In this document: one piece after another, positions 7,574 through 15,703 of the stretch | How positions within the stretch are numbered: position 1 is the first letter of the stretch | Layout of the letters: each line of letters starts with the position of its first letter | DNA from: Micromonospora halophytica | GTDB taxonomy: Bacteria; Actinomycetota; Actinomycetes; Mycobacteriales; Micromonosporaceae | Assembly: GCF_900090245.1 (NCBI RefSeq) | Contig: NZ_FMDN01000011.1 | Location: 62,001 to 126,000, forward strand | Direction of reading: 5' to 3' | Length of the DNA stretch: 64,000 bases | Position numbers and translations under genes: made by a program | The notes under the pieces: generated by a model | The model's database searches: none | Seen by the model: the letters and a program-made list of their open reading frames with translations, nothing else | What the model was told of the DNA's origin: nothing

Positions 7574-9157
7574 ATGACGTTCCAGGTGTACGACACCACG
7601 CTGCGCGACGGCGCCCAGCGTGAGGGGCTCAGCTACTCGGTGGTCGACAAGCTGGCCGTGGCCCGGCTCCTCGACGAGCTGGGGGTGGGCTTCATCGAGG
7701 GCGGGTGGCCCGGCGCGGTCCCGAAGGACACCGAGTTCTTCCGCCGGGCGCGTACCGAGCTGGACCTGAAGCACGCCGTGCTGGTCGCCTTCGGGGCCAC
7801 CCGGCGGGCCAACGTGGCCGTGCAGGACGACCCGCAGGTGCGGGGCCTGCTCGACGCCGAGACCCCGGCGGTCGCGCTGGTCGCCAAGGCGGACATCCGG
7901 CACGTCGAGCGCGCGCTGCGCACCACCGGCGCGGAGAACCTGGCCATGATCCGGGACACGGTGGCGTACCTGGTCGCGCAGGGCCGGCGGGTCTTCGTCG
8001 ACGGCGAGCACTTCTTCGACGGGTGGCGGCACGATCCGGTGTACACCGCCTCGGTGGTGCAGGCCGCGCTCGGTGCGGGGGCCGAGCGGTTCGTGCTCTG
8101 CGACACCAACGGCGGGATGCTGCCGTCGCAGGTGACGGCGGCCATCGCCGACCTCACCGCACGCACCGGCGTCGCGCCGGAGCTGCTCGGCATCCACTGC
8201 CAGAACGACACCGCCTGCGCGGTGGCCAACACGATCGCCGCCGTCGAGGCCGGGGTCCGGCACGTCCAGGGCACCGCCAACGGGTACGGCGAGCGCCCCG
8301 GCAACGCCGACATCTTCGCGGTCGTCGCCAACCTCCAGCTCAAGCTCGGCATGCCCGTCCTACCGGATGGCTGCCTGGAACAGATGGTGCGGGTCTCGCA
8401 CGCCATCGCCGAGATCGCCAACATCGCCCCCGACACCCACCAGGCGTACGTCGGGGCTGCGGCCTTCGCCCACAAGGCGGGGCTGCACGCGAGCGCGATC
8501 AAGGTCGACCCGTTGCTCTACAACCACGTGGACCCGTCGGTGGTGGGCAACGACATGCGGATCCTCGTCACCGAGATGGCCGGCCGGGCCAGCGTCGAGC
8601 TCAAGAGCCGCGAGCTCGGCCTGGACCTGGCCGGCCATCCGGAGGCGTTGTCGAAGGTGACCAGCCGGGTCAAGGAGCTGGAGGCGGGCGGGTGGTCGTT
8701 CGAGGCCGCTGACGCCTCGTTCGAGCTGCTGGTCCGCTCCGAACTGCCGGACGCCGCGCCGACGCGGCCGTTCGCGCTGGAGTCGTACCGGGTGCTGGTC
8801 GAGCACCGGGAGGACGGCGCGGTGGTCTCCGAGGCCACCGTGAAGATCCGGGTACGCGGGGAGCGGGTGATCGCCACCGCCGAGGGCAACGGCCCGATCA
8901 ACGCCCTCGACGAGGCGCTGCGGGTCGGGCTGTCCCGGCACTACCCGGAGCTGCGCGACTTCGAGCTGGCCGACTACAAGGTCCGGATCCTGGAGGGCAG
9001 CCACGGCACCGGCGCGGTGACCCGGGTGCTGGTGGAGACCGCCGACGGCACCGGCCGGGACTGGACCACCGTCGGGGTGCACCCCAACGTGGTCGAGGCG
9101 TCCTGGCACGCTCTCGTCGACGCGCTCACCTACGGCCTGGACCGCGCCCGGGTCTGA
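7574..9157 (+). CDS. cimA: (R)-citramalate synthase
   Basis: CimA condenses pyruvate and acetyl-CoA to citramalate, the first step of a threonine-independent route to 2-oxobutyrate and isoleucine. The 527-residue protein has the HMG-CoA-lyase-like barrel, beginning VYDTTLRDGAQREGLSYSV, with FVLCDTNGGMLP, LLGIHCQNDTACAVAN and the signature GTANGYGERPGNADI. HKAGLHASAIKVDP follows, and a C-terminal LeuA-type allosteric domain spans about residues 390-527. The GYGERPGN pattern and the long form fit CimA better than 2-isopropylmalate synthase, but substrate choice cannot be proved by eye. The start follows a GAAGAAGGGA stretch. Regulation is likely by the upstream leader-peptide attenuator. Confidence 0.9.
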   Translation: MTFQVYDTTLRDGAQREGLSYSVVDKLAVARLLDELGVGFIEGGWPGAVPKDTEFFRRARTELDLKHAVLVAFGATRRANVAVQDDPQVRGLLDAETPAVALVAKADIRHVERALRTTGAENLAMIRDTVAYLVAQGRRVFVDGEHFFDGWRHDPVYTASVVQAALGAGAERFVLCDTNGGMLPSQVTAAIADLTARTGVAPELLGIHCQNDTACAVANTIAAVEAGVRHVQGTANGYGERPGNADIFAVVANLQLKLGMPVLPDGCLEQMVRVSHAIAEIANIAPDTHQAYVGAAAFAHKAGLHASAIKVDPLLYNHVDPSVVGNDMRILVTEMAGRASVELKSRELGLDLAGHPEALSKVTSRVKELEAGGWSFEAADASFELLVRSELPDAAPTRPFALESYRVLVEHREDGAVVSEATVKIRVRGERVIATAEGNGPINALDEALRVGLSRHYPELRDFELADYKVRILEGSHGTGAVTRVLVETADGTGRDWTTVGVHPNVVEASWHALVDALTYGLDRARV

Positions 9158-9176
9158 CCGTCGCAGGTGACGCGGT

Positions 9177-10160
9177 TCAGGCGGCCGGGAGGCGCAGTTC
9201 GGCGAGGACCGCCCGGTGGTCGCTGCCCGGCACCGGGTGCACGTCGACGGTGCGGACGGCGATCCGCCGGTCGACCAGCACATGGTCGATGGTGACCGGC
9301 GGGACCGGGCCGCCGTCGTACGGCCCCCAGGTGCCGGCCAGCCCCGCCCCGGCGGCGTCGGCCGCGTCCACGTACCCGCTGTCCAGCAGCGCCCGCAGCG
9401 GGGCGTGGTCGAGGGTGGCGTTGAAGTCCCCGGCGAGGACGCTCAGCGGCCCGTCCGGGGTGGCGCGCGGCTGCGCCCGCAGGTCGGTGAACCATTCGTC
9501 GACCACCTCGACGCCGTACGGGGCGGCCGGATGCGCCGACTCGACCCGCAGCGGTGCCGCGCCGGGGACCGCCACCCGCGCGTACGCCTGGGTGAACGCC
9601 ATGCCGGCGTTGCGCCGGAAACCGCCGTCGGAGAGCGGGTGGCGTGCGTAGAGCCCCGAGCCGGTGGTGCCGACCTCCGGGTTGAGCTGCCGGTGGGGGA
9701 GCAGCTCGGACAGCCCCTGCCGGTCCAGTTCGGCCTGCGCCTGCGGGGTGAACTCCTGCACGGCGAGCACGTCCACCCGGTGCCGGCGGACCAGGTCGAC
9801 CAGGGTGCGGGCGTCCGCGCCGCCCTTGAGCAGGTTGGCGGTGAGCAGCCGCAGCACCGGTCCGTCCACGTCCGGCTGCCCGGAGGCGAGGGCCCGGGGC
9901 GCCACCGTGCCGACCAGCGTCAGCGTCACCAGTGCCGCGACCACCGCCGGCCCGCGACGCCGCAGGGCGAGCGCCAGCCCGAGCGGCACCAGGCTCCCGA
10001 CCGCGACGTACGGGGTGAAGGCCAGCGCCTGCACCAGGGGGCCGCGTTCCAGCCCGGCCAGGCGTACCACCGCCCAGGCGAGGCCGGGTACGACCGCCAG
10101 CCAGCAGAGCAGCATGGTCCACGAGTGCTGCGTACGCGGTGGCGCGACGGTGTCGATCAT
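9177..10160 (-). CDS. Membrane-anchored endonuclease/exonuclease/phosphatase family protein
   Basis: A 327-residue protein with three or four hydrophobic segments in the first 110 residues (MLLCWLAVVPGLAWAVV, LAFTPYVAVGSLVPLGLALAL, VVAALVTLTLVGTVAP). They are followed by an exported DNase I-like domain. The catalytic landmarks of that fold are visible: LLTANLLKGGAD, VDVLAVQEFTP, VLAGDFNATLDH and the final GSDHRAVLAEL. Members act on nucleic acids, phospholipids or sugar phosphates; the substrate here is unknown. The ATG is 8 nt from a TAGCCT box, implying a leaderless transcript. It is divergent from the moxR cluster and convergent with cimA. Confidence 0.85.
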   Translation of the reverse strand: MIDTVAPPRTQHSWTMLLCWLAVVPGLAWAVVRLAGLERGPLVQALAFTPYVAVGSLVPLGLALALRRRGPAVVAALVTLTLVGTVAPRALASGQPDVDGPVLRLLTANLLKGGADARTLVDLVRRHRVDVLAVQEFTPQAQAELDRQGLSELLPHRQLNPEVGTTGSGLYARHPLSDGGFRRNAGMAFTQAYARVAVPGAAPLRVESAHPAAPYGVEVVDEWFTDLRAQPRATPDGPLSVLAGDFNATLDHAPLRALLDSGYVDAADAAGAGLAGTWGPYDGGPVPPVTIDHVLVDRRIAVRTVDVHPVPGSDHRAVLAELRLPAA

Positions 10161-10167
10161 GGTGCTC

Positions 10168-10173
10168 AGGCTA
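10168..10173 (-). promoter_or_regulatory. Leaderless -10 box for the endonuclease/phosphatase-fold gene
   Basis: TAGCCT on the minus strand ends 8 nt before the ATG at 10160. Confidence 0.5.
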
Positions 10174-10378
10174 GCCGTCGGCCTGTCGCGCGGTGGCCCG
10201 CCACACCGTCTCGTGAACGGCGCGGGTGATCGGCACGGAACCCCCGTCGACGTGCCGACGGGTCGGGACCGTCGCTCTGTCGGCTGTGGTGCCGCTCGTC
10301 CCGGATAGGCCCGGAGAAGCGCCGTCCGGCCCGGAAATTCCGACGTTTGTCGGGCCGGTGGCCCGGGAAGCAAGCACC

Positions 10379-11428
10379 GTGACGGACATCTCGGACACCC
10401 TGGCCAGCCTGCCCACCCCGGCCGAACCCGATCCGGCGGGCATCGAGCTGGAACAGACCCTCTTCGAGGTCAAACGTGTGATCGTCGGGCAGGATCGGCT
10501 CGTCGACCGCCTGCTCACCGCACTGGTCGCCGACGGGCACTGCCTGCTGGAGGGCGTGCCCGGCGTGGCCAAGACGCTCGCCGCGCAGACCCTCGCCACG
10601 GTGGTCGGCGGGACGTTCTCGCGGATTCAGTTCACCCCCGACCTGGTCCCCTCCGACATCGTCGGCACCCGCATCTACCGGGCGTCGAAGGAGAGCTTCG
10701 ACGTCGAGCTGGGCCCGATCATGGCCAACCTCGTGCTGGCCGACGAGATCAACCGAGCCCCGGCCAAGGTGCAGTCCGCGCTGCTGGAGGCGATGGCCGA
10801 GCGGCAGGTCTCGATCGGTGGTCGGAGCTGGCCGGTGCCGGAACCCTTCCTGGTGCTCGCCACCCAGAACCCGATCGAGTCCGAGGGGGTGTACCAGCTG
10901 CCCGAGGCGCAGCGGGACCGCTTCCTCATGAAGATCGTCGTGGACTACCCGGACGACGCCGACGAACTGGCGATCCTCTACCGGATGAGCGTCGAGAAGC
11001 CCCGGGCCCGGCAGGTGCTCGACCCGGTACGCCTGCGCGACCTGCAACAGCGCGCCGCCCGCGTCTTCGTCCACCACGCCATCGCCGAGTACGTCGTCCG
11101 GCTCATCCTCGCCACCCGCGACCCGGGTCGCTTCGGGCTGCCCGAGATCGCGCCGCTGCTGGCGTACGGGGCGAGCCCCCGGGCCACCCTCGGCCTGGTC
11201 GCCGCCGCCCGCGCCCAGGCGCTGCTGCGCGGCCGGGAGTACGTGCTCCCCGAGGACGTCCGGGACCTCGCCGTGGACGTCCTCGCCCACCGGCTGGTGC
11301 TCTCCTTCGACGCGGTCGCGGACGGGGTCGCCGCCGAGGCGCTGGTGCACCGGCTCGTCCAGGCCGTGCCACCACCCGTGCTCGCCACCGGGCAGCCCGA
11401 GCACGCACCCGACCTGGCGGCGGCATGA
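10379..11428 (+). CDS. MoxR-type AAA+ ATPase
   Basis: MoxR ATPases act as chaperones that insert metals or assemble complexes together with VWA-domain proteins. The 349-residue protein has Walker A as EGVPGVAKT, Walker B as LVLADEINRAP, sensor 1 in LVLATQNPIESEGVYQLPEAQRDRF and a C-terminal lid with ASPRATLGL. The GTG at 10379 gives the usual length; an earlier in-frame start at 10226 would add a weakly conserved extension. It overlaps the next gene by ATGA and heads a four-gene cluster (MoxR, DUF58, VWA, protease), the standard arrangement for this system. Confidence 0.92.
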   Translation: MTDISDTLASLPTPAEPDPAGIELEQTLFEVKRVIVGQDRLVDRLLTALVADGHCLLEGVPGVAKTLAAQTLATVVGGTFSRIQFTPDLVPSDIVGTRIYRASKESFDVELGPIMANLVLADEINRAPAKVQSALLEAMAERQVSIGGRSWPVPEPFLVLATQNPIESEGVYQLPEAQRDRFLMKIVVDYPDDADELAILYRMSVEKPRARQVLDPVRLRDLQQRAARVFVHHAIAEYVVRLILATRDPGRFGLPEIAPLLAYGASPRATLGLVAAARAQALLRGREYVLPEDVRDLAVDVLAHRLVLSFDAVADGVAAEALVHRLVQAVPPPVLATGQPEHAPDLAAA

Positions 11429-12429
11429 GGCGGGTCGCCGCCCGGCCACCGGCCGACCCGGGACTGGCCGACCTCGCCCCCGGCCAGCGACTGCGCCGAC
11501 TGGAGCTGACCGTGACCCGACGCCTGGACGGCCTGCTCCAGGGACAGCATCGTGGGCTGCTGCCCGGGCCGGGCAGCGAGATCGCCGGCAGCCGGGAGTA
11601 CCGGCCCGGTGAGGACGAGGTACGCCGGATGGACTGGGCGGTGACCGCCCGCACGGGCGTGCCGCACGTGCGTGAGGTCGACGCCGACCGGGAACTCACC
11701 ACCTGGCTGCTGGTGGACGCCAGCCCCAGCATGGAGTTCGGCACCGCGGAGCTGGACAAGCGGGAGCTGTCGGTGGCCGCCGTCGCCGCGGTCGGCTTCC
11801 TCACCGCCGGGGCGGGCAACCGGCTCGGCGCCCAGGTGCTCGGCCCTTCCGGGCTGCGTCGCTTCCCGGCGCGCGGTGGGCGTACCCACCTGCTGAGCCT
11901 GCTCCGGGCGCTGCTGGCGGCCCCGCGCTCCGGCGGGCACGACGCCGCCGGCCACCCGCCGGAGCCGCCCGACCTGGGCGCGGCGCTCGCCGCGACGCAG
12001 CGGGTCGCCACCCGGCGCGGCCTGGTCGTGGTGGTCTCCGACTTCCTCGACGGGCTGCCCGAGCATCCCGACGACCCGGCTCCCTGGGAGCCGGCGCTGC
12101 GCCGGCTCGCGGCCCGCCACCAGGTGCTCGCGGTGGAGATCACCGACCCCCGCGAGCTGGAGCTGCCGGACGTCGGCCTGATCACCCTGGTCGACCCGGA
12201 GACCGGCCGGCGGCGTGAGGTCTGGACCGGCGATGCGGTCCTGCGCCGGCGCTACGCCGACGCCGCCGCCGTGCAGCGCGACCAGGTACGCCGGGCGCTG
12301 CGCCGGTGCGCGGCGGCCCACCTGCCGCTGCGGACCGACCGGGACTGGACCGCCGACATCGTGCGCCACGTGCACGCCCAGCGTCGCCTCGCGGCGGCGC
12401 CCGCGGCGGCCCGGGGAGGTGTGGCGTGA
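11425..12429 (+). CDS. DUF58 domain protein (VWA-like partner of MoxR)
   Basis: A 334-residue protein with the DUF58 signature GSREYRPGEDEVRRMDW (about residues 53-70) followed by a VWA-like fold with a MIDAS-type WLLVDASPSMEFG. Further along is VVVVSDFLDG. DUF58 proteins are thought to be client adaptors for MoxR ATPases; no reaction is known. It starts inside the stop of the moxR gene (ATGA) and ends inside the start of the next (GTGA), so the three genes are tightly coupled. No membrane segment is visible. Confidence 0.9.
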   Translation: MRRVAARPPADPGLADLAPGQRLRRLELTVTRRLDGLLQGQHRGLLPGPGSEIAGSREYRPGEDEVRRMDWAVTARTGVPHVREVDADRELTTWLLVDASPSMEFGTAELDKRELSVAAVAAVGFLTAGAGNRLGAQVLGPSGLRRFPARGGRTHLLSLLRALLAAPRSGGHDAAGHPPEPPDLGAALAATQRVATRRGLVVVVSDFLDGLPEHPDDPAPWEPALRRLAARHQVLAVEITDPRELELPDVGLITLVDPETGRRREVWTGDAVLRRRYADAAAVQRDQVRRALRRCAAAHLPLRTDRDWTADIVRHVHAQRRLAAAPAAARGGVA

Positions 12430-13385
12430 GCTGGCAGTCACCCGCCCGCCTGCTGCTGCTGTTCGGGGTGCTCGCGCTGGCCGTCGGCTACCTGCTCGCC
12501 CAGCGCCGGCACAGCCGGTACGCCGTCCGCTTCACCAACCTGCGGCTGCTCGACCGGGTCGCGCCGGCCCGCCCCGCCTGGCGGCGGCACGTGCCGGCCG
12601 GCCTCTTCCTGGCCATGCTGGCGCTGCTGGTGGTGGGCTTCGCCCGGCCCGAGGCCGAGGTGCGGGTGCCCCGGGAACGCGCCACCGTCATGGTCGCCGT
12701 CGACGTCTCCACCTCGATGCTCGCCACCGACGTGGAGCCGGACCGGCTGGCGGCGGCCAAGGAGGCGGCCCGCCGCTTCGTCGAAGGGCTGCCCGACGAG
12801 TTCAACGTCGGTCTGGTCGCCTTCGCCGGAAGCGCCGCGGTGCTGGTGCCGCCGAGCACCGACCGGGAGGCGCTGGACGAGGGGATCGAGCGGCTCGCCG
12901 AGGGGATCACCGGCGTGCAGGGCACCGCGATCGGCGAGGCGATCAGCGCCTCGCTCGGGGCGGTGAAGAGCCTCGACGCCAACGCCGCCAAGCAGCCGCC
13001 GCCGGCCCGGATCATCCTGCTCTCCGACGGGGCGAACACCTCCGGCATGGACCCGATGGAGGCGGCCTCGGCCGCCGTGACGGCGAAGGTGCCGGTGCAC
13101 ACCATCTCGTTCGGCACGCCGGGCGGCTTCGTCGACCGGGGCGGCCGGCCGATCCAGGTGCCGGTCGACGGGCAGACCCTCAAGGCGGTCGCCGAGGACA
13201 CCGGGGGCCGGTTCCACGAGGCGGGCAGCAGCCAGGAACTGCGCGAGGTGTACGAGGACATCGGCTCCTCGGTCGGTTGGCGCAAGGAACGCCAGGACAT
13301 CTCCGCCCGGTTCATCGGCCTCGGGCTGGTGTTCGCGATGGGCGCCGCGGCCGGGTCGATGCGCTGGTTCTCCCGGCTGCCCTGA
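12426..13385 (+). CDS. Membrane VWA-domain protein (BatA-like)
   Basis: A 319-residue BatA/BatB-like protein. It has two N-terminal membrane segments (LLLLFGVLALAVGYLLA and GLFLAMLALLVVGFA), a VWA domain from about residue 85 with the MIDAS motif VAVDVSTSM and LLSDGANTSG, and a C-terminal hydrophobic segment (FIGLGLVFAMGAAAGSM). The GTG start overlaps the DUF58 stop (GTGA). With MoxR and DUF58 it forms a membrane-linked MIDAS/AAA+ chaperone system of unknown client, possibly the protease encoded next. Confidence 0.9.
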   Translation: MSWQSPARLLLLFGVLALAVGYLLAQRRHSRYAVRFTNLRLLDRVAPARPAWRRHVPAGLFLAMLALLVVGFARPEAEVRVPRERATVMVAVDVSTSMLATDVEPDRLAAAKEAARRFVEGLPDEFNVGLVAFAGSAAVLVPPSTDREALDEGIERLAEGITGVQGTAIGEAISASLGAVKSLDANAAKQPPPARIILLSDGANTSGMDPMEAASAAVTAKVPVHTISFGTPGGFVDRGGRPIQVPVDGQTLKAVAEDTGGRFHEAGSSQELREVYEDIGSSVGWRKERQDISARFIGLGLVFAMGAAAGSMRWFSRLP

Positions 13386-13410
13386 CCCCCGACGAGTGAG
13401 GAGCACGCGT

Positions 13411-14274
13411 ATGGCTGTGCAGACCGGTCTGGGCGAGCCCCGGGGACCGTGGTTCGTCTCGCCCGAGCTGGGTCCGGACGGGAGGTCCCGGTGGGACGTA
13501 CCGGGGTCGGGGGAGGACCCGTCCCGGCGGCGCTGGCGCGGACGGCTGCTGACCGCGGCGGCGGTGGTTGCCCTCTCCACCGTCTCCGGCGCGGCGGCCG
13601 GCGGCTGGGTGGCCGGCCAGGGCGGCGGCCCGGGGCCGACGGCGGCCTCCGCCGCGCCGGTGCCCGCGGAGCTGGTGACCGCCGCCCAGAAGACCGTGCC
13701 GGGCGTGGTGTCGGTGATGGCCGGCGGCGGCACCCGGGCGGGCGCCACCGGCTCCGGTTTCGCCATCGACAATCAGCAGCACATCATCACCAACGACCAC
13801 ATCCTGGCAAAGGGCGGTGGCGGCGAGGTGACCGTGGAGCTGCCCGACGGCCGCCGGTACGCCGCCGAGGTGGTCGGCCGGGAACCGGGCAGCGACCTGG
13901 CGGTGCTGAAGGTGCCGACAGAGGCCGGCCTGGCGCCCCTGCCGCTGGCCAAGCCGCGCTCGACCCGGGTGGGGGAGCCGGTGCTGGCGGTCGGTTCGCC
14001 GCTCGGGCTGGCCGGCACGGTCACCGCGGGCATCGTCAGCGCGCTGGACCGCCAGGTGCGGCTGGGCACCAACCGGCGCAGCGCGGTGCAGACCGACGCC
14101 TCCATCAACCCGGGTAACTCAGGAGGTCCGCTGGTCAACGCCCGGGGCGAGGTGGTCGGGGTGAACACCGCGATCGCCACCATCGACGGCAACGGCTCGA
14201 TCGGGATCGGGTTCGCCATCCCGATCGACCAGGTTCAGCAGACCGCCGACACGATCATCGGCAAAGGCGGCTGA
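13411..14274 (+). CDS. Membrane-anchored S1C (HtrA-like) serine protease without PDZ domain
   Basis: A 287-residue protease of the HtrA/DegP clan. A basic segment and a membrane anchor (about residues 45-70) precede an exported trypsin-like domain. The catalytic triad is visible as His130 (TNDHIL), Asp162 (GSDLAVLKV) and Ser237 (NPGNSGGPL). The chain ends soon after the protease domain, so the PDZ domain of typical HtrA proteins is absent. The ATG follows GAGGAG by 7 nt. It lies 25 nt after the VWA gene and is likely in the same operon; the idea that the MoxR-VWA genes act on it is inference. Confidence 0.9.
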   Translation: MAVQTGLGEPRGPWFVSPELGPDGRSRWDVPGSGEDPSRRRWRGRLLTAAAVVALSTVSGAAAGGWVAGQGGGPGPTAASAAPVPAELVTAAQKTVPGVVSVMAGGGTRAGATGSGFAIDNQQHIITNDHILAKGGGGEVTVELPDGRRYAAEVVGREPGSDLAVLKVPTEAGLAPLPLAKPRSTRVGEPVLAVGSPLGLAGTVTAGIVSALDRQVRLGTNRRSAVQTDASINPGNSGGPLVNARGEVVGVNTAIATIDGNGSIGIGFAIPIDQVQQTADTIIGKGG

Positions 14275-14362
14275 GCCGGACGTGCCAGGACCGGAAGGGC
14301 GTAACGGTAGAACTATCGGATACCCGGCATGGGACCATCGGGCCATAGAAATATCACGTTGA

Positions 14363-14686
14363 GTGTGGATACTGGCGTGGGTGGAGCTTTCTCTCGTTGC
14401 GGTCCTGCTCGCGGTGGGACTCTTCCTCGGATGGGGCGTGGGCGCCCAGTACGCCAGGGCCAGACGCGGCTGGAACGACTACCGGGCCGCCAAGAACGCC
14501 GTACCGGGCGCCCGGCGGACCGCGTGGCTGCTGCTCCGGGCGGTCACCACCAAGGTCGGCGTGATCGCGCTGCTGCTCGTCGGTGCGGTCGCGTACGCCA
14601 CGGTGGGGCCCGACCACGAGCGCGCCGAGCCGGCCCCCAGCCCTACCCCGACCGCTTCCACCAAGGCCGGCGTGAAGGAGCGCTAG
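14363..14686 (+). CDS. Small membrane protein, 107 aa
   Basis: Two hydrophobic segments (LSLVAVLLAVGLFLGWGVGA and VGVIALLLVGAVAYATVG) flank a basic cytoplasmic loop (ARARRGWNDYRAAKNAVPGARR), and a Pro/Ser/Thr tail follows. I do not recognise a family. The GTG start at 14363 has only a weak ribosome site; codon use is typical. It stands between the protease gene and arfB and its stop lies next to the arfB promoter box. Confidence 0.65.
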   Translation: MWILAWVELSLVAVLLAVGLFLGWGVGAQYARARRGWNDYRAAKNAVPGARRTAWLLLRAVTTKVGVIALLLVGAVAYATVGPDHERAEPAPSPTPTASTKAGVKER

Positions 14687-14689
14687 CCT
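14684..14689 (+). promoter_or_regulatory. Leaderless -10 box for arfB
   Basis: TAGCCT overlaps the stop codon of the preceding membrane gene and ends 7 nt before the arfB GTG at 14696. Confidence 0.55.
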
Positions 14690-14695
14690 CGGGGC

Positions 14696-15121
14696 GTGGA
14701 TGACGGACTGCGGGTCAACGACCGGTGGGTGGTGCCCGCCACCGAGCTGCGGGAGCGGTTCTCCCGGTCGTCCGGCCCGGGCGGGCAGGGGGTCAACACC
14801 ACCGACTCGCGGGTGGAGCTGAGCTTCGACCTGGCCGCCACGCCGAGTCTCCCGCCGGGGCTGCGGGGCCGGGCGCTGGAACGGTTGGCCGGTCGGCTGG
14901 TCGGCGGGGTGCTCACCGTCACCGCCAGCGAACACCGGGCCCAGCTCGCCAACCGGGAGGCGGCCCGGGAGCGACTGGCCGCGCTGCTGCGCGAGGCCGT
15001 CGCGCCGCCGCCCCCGCCCCGACGGCCCACCCGTCCCTCCCGTGGGGCCAAGGAGCGCCGACTGGCCGAGAAGAAGCGCCAGTCCCAGCGCAAGCGGGAC
15101 CGGCGGGTCGACGGGGACTGA
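14696..15121 (+). CDS. arfB: Alternative ribosome-rescue factor, peptidyl-tRNA hydrolase ArfB
   Basis: ArfB (YaeJ/ICT1) frees ribosomes stalled on broken mRNAs by hydrolysing peptidyl-tRNA. The 141-residue protein has the catalytic GGQ at residues 29-31 within SSGPGGQGVNTTDSRVEL and lacks the codon-recognition domain of RF1/RF2. It also has the basic C-terminal tail (RGAKERRLAEKKRQSQRKR) that enters the empty mRNA channel. Length matches the family. The GTG is placed 7 nt after a TAGCCT box, so the message is probably leaderless. Confidence 0.92.
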   Translation: MDDGLRVNDRWVVPATELRERFSRSSGPGGQGVNTTDSRVELSFDLAATPSLPPGLRGRALERLAGRLVGGVLTVTASEHRAQLANREAARERLAALLREAVAPPPPPRRPTRPSRGAKERRLAEKKRQSQRKRDRRVDGD

Positions 15122-15155
15122 CCGGGAAAGCCCGCGTACCCGGGCGGCGCGTGCC

Positions 15156-15161
15156 TAGGCT
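15156..15161 (+). promoter_or_regulatory. Leaderless -10 box for the DUF4180 gene
   Basis: TAGGCT ends 7 nt before the ATG at 15168, with no Shine-Dalgarno between them. Confidence 0.55.
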
Positions 15162-15167
15162 GCGACC

Positions 15168-15557
15168 ATGTCCGGCGACACCCTCGTCACCCTGCACGGC
15201 CGTTCGGTGCTGGCCTGCGCCGCCGACGGCCCGAAGCTCTGTGAGGGCGCCGACGCGCTGCGGGTGATCGGTGAGGCCTCCGGGTACGGCGCGGAGCTGG
15301 TGGTGCTCCCGGTACGGCGGCTGGCCGTCGAGTTCTTCACTCTGCGTTCCGGGGTGGCCGGGGAGCTGATGCAGAAGTTCGTCAACCACCGGATGCCGTT
15401 GGCCGTGGTCGGGGACATCTCCGTCCACGTGGCACGCAGCGCCGCGCTGCGCGACTTCGTCACCGAGGCCAACGAGGGCCACCAGCTCTGGTTCGTCGAC
15501 ACCATGTCCGAGCTGGAGGAGAAGCTGCGCCGGCAGGGGGAGAGCGCCACCGCCTGA
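15168..15557 (+). CDS. DUF4180 domain protein
   Basis: A 129-residue soluble protein matching DUF4180 in length and in its ALRVIGEASGYGAELVVLP and FFTLRSGVAGELMQKFVNH segments, with the C-terminal LWFVDTMSELEEKL. No function is established for the family, which has a small alpha/beta fold. The gene is monocistronic and appears to be read from a leaderless transcript. Confidence 0.85.
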   Translation: MSGDTLVTLHGRSVLACAADGPKLCEGADALRVIGEASGYGAELVVLPVRRLAVEFFTLRSGVAGELMQKFVNHRMPLAVVGDISVHVARSAALRDFVTEANEGHQLWFVDTMSELEEKLRRQGESATA

Positions 15558-15611
15558 GCCGGCCGGCGCGGGCCGCCCCGCCCGGGCGGTGGGCCCGCGG
15601 ACGGCAGGACG

Positions 15612-15640
15612 TTGAGTTCGATGATGTTCGATGCTGGAAT
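15612..15640 (+). promoter_or_regulatory. Probable promoter of the secreted esterase gene
   Basis: TTGAGT, a 17-nt spacer and TGGAAT form a plausible sigma-70-type promoter about 64 nt before the ATG. Two direct copies of GTTCGATG (15616-15623 and 15626-15633), 10 bp apart, overlap the -35 and spacer and could be an operator. A TGGGAGC half-site like that of CebR lies just downstream at 15646-15652 but lacks its second half. Confidence 0.4.
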
Positions 15641-15703
15641 GGCCGTGGGAGCAAGGGCCGTCACCGACCGCACGCACCGTCACGTGACAGGAGTTCCTTC
15701 ACC

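Noticed and set aside
15646-15652. CebR operator TGGGAGCGCTCCCA before the esterase
   Set aside because: Only the TGGGAGC half is present.
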